Of a DNA stretch of 5,950 bases, positions 5,315 through 5,950 are shown piece by piece (position 1 is the first letter of the stretch; the number at the start of each line of letters is the position of its first letter). The notes below the pieces were generated by a model. It was not told the origin of the DNA, made no database searches, and worked only from the letters and a program-made list of their open reading frames with translations. The translations under genes were made by a program, and so were the position numbers. The stretch is from Bacteroidota bacterium (GTDB lineage: Bacteria; Bacteroidota; Bacteroidia; J057): assembly GCA_963169475.1 (NCBI GenBank), contig CAUJFT010000172.1, forward strand, positions 1 through 5,950. The letters are read 5' to 3'.

Positions 5315-5950
5315 TCATTCGCGATATCTTATAGACCGGATACGATAAGTACCCATAAAAAAGGTCATTTCGATGTCTTTTATCTTGAAGTGTTCCGCAC
5401 ATTTATATACAACCACAGGAGGTTTTTGTTTATCGAAAATCAATTTTTCTATCACCTCTCCTTTCTTGGCTTTTGCTAATGCAGGAATCCCAAACTCCGG
5501 ATGAGACAAAAGCGCGAAAACGTGAGAAGTATCCTTGAGAATCTCCTCTCTTAGTGCATGCGCAAAAAAGTAATCTCCTTCTTGCGTTTGGGCATAAAAC
5601 GCAGGAGAAATAAAGCCAAGCATTGTTTCTCTATTTCCGCCAGAAAATGCTTGAAGTATCTGTGAAAATTTAGGCAGTATTTCCCTAGAATACTCTACAT
5701 ATAATTCGGGCGTAACATCTTTAATTTTAACACTATACAGTTTATGTTGAAGTGTAGTTTCCAAAACAAAATTACTTTGCCAATATTCCCATCTTTCGCC
5801 TTTGATGGGAAATTCTTGTGTAACCCGATATTCAGGCTTTCCCGCTATCTTTTTAATAACGTCTTCTTTATCTCCAAGTTTTAAGCCGTTGAAAATCACT
5901 TCGTCAGAATAGCCAAATAGCTTGATACTATGGATAGAACCTGTGTCTTG
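5315..5950 (-). CDS. Unrecognised protein with BamE/SmpA-like motif (5' end off the window)
   Basis: The frame is open to the right edge, giving 211 C-terminal residues before the TGA at 5317-5315. I do not recognise the protein as a whole. Near the visible start, IFNGLKLGDKEDVIKKIAGK (19-38) followed by a strand-rich stretch with WEYW (54-57) resembles the small beta-repeat of BamE/SmpA-type or beta-lactamase-inhibitor-like folds, where a G-x-s-x-x-d-v-x-x-x-G-x-P helix-turn is common; this is weak motif similarity only. The rest (about 80-211) is mixed alpha/beta with no catalytic motif I can name and no membrane helix. A GTG at 5899 could serve as a start, but the frame continues for 17 sensible codons beyond it and the motif begins immediately after it, so the true start is probably outside. 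Whether it has a signal peptide cannot be seen. Confidence 0.6.
   Translation of the reverse strand, partial: QDTGSIHSIKLFGYSDEVIFNGLKLGDKEDVIKKIAGKPEYRVTQEFPIKGERWEYWQSNFVLETTLQHKLYSVKIKDVTPELYVEYSREILPKFSQILQAFSGGNRETMLGFISPAFYAQTQEGDYFFAHALREEILKDTSHVFALLSHPEFGIPALAKAKKGEVIEKLIFDKQKPPVVVYKCAEHFKIKDIEMTFFMGTYRIRSIRYRE

Overview
The window looks like ordinary chromosomal DNA from a Bacteroidota (Bacteroidetes) bacterium. Three things point there: a PUR-family (DUF3276) nucleic-acid-binding protein, a TIGR02757/DUF2400 protein, and AT-rich intergenic regions with promoters of the TTG-N19-TAnnTTTG type and few Shine-Dalgarno sequences. I cannot name the genus from the sequence. I see no tRNA, rRNA, CRISPR array, insertion sequence or phage gene.

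Layout from left to right. Positions 1-2215 hold a leftward (minus-strand) cluster read in the order DUF2400/TIGR02757 protein (2215-1442), MGAT-like lipid acyltransferase (1396-626) and mazG (629 to the left edge, 3' end missing). The acyltransferase stop and the mazG start overlap as ATGA. A 114-bp divergent intergenic region (2216-2329) carries a TAnnTTTG box for each direction and a perfect 8-3-8 palindrome over the leftward one. On the plus strand, 2330-3637 encodes a polytopic O-antigen ligase/polymerase-like membrane protein. It converges with a minus-strand polyprenol-phosphate-type family 2 glycosyltransferase (4572-3634), and the two stop codons overlap by four bases. Upstream of the glycosyltransferase are its probable promoter, a perfect 14-bp terminator hairpin (4649-4680), and the PUR-family gene (5047-4700) with a textbook promoter. 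Positions 5108-5314 are intergenic. The right edge (5315-5950, minus strand) holds the C-terminal part of an unrecognised protein with a BamE/SmpA-like motif.

How the genes fit together: MazG (nucleotide-pool cleaning) and the HhH-like DUF2400 protein suggest a housekeeping theme in the left cluster. The acyltransferase is a lipid enzyme and may simply be co-transcribed. The ligase-like protein and the glycosyltransferase both belong to families that work on polyprenol-linked sugars at the inner membrane, so a shared role in cell-surface glycan or glycoprotein modification is plausible but not shown. I found no clear novel system. The items most worth a second look are the palindromic operator candidate at 2229-2247, the promoter that decides the PUR gene start, and the unexplained intergenic region 5108-5314.
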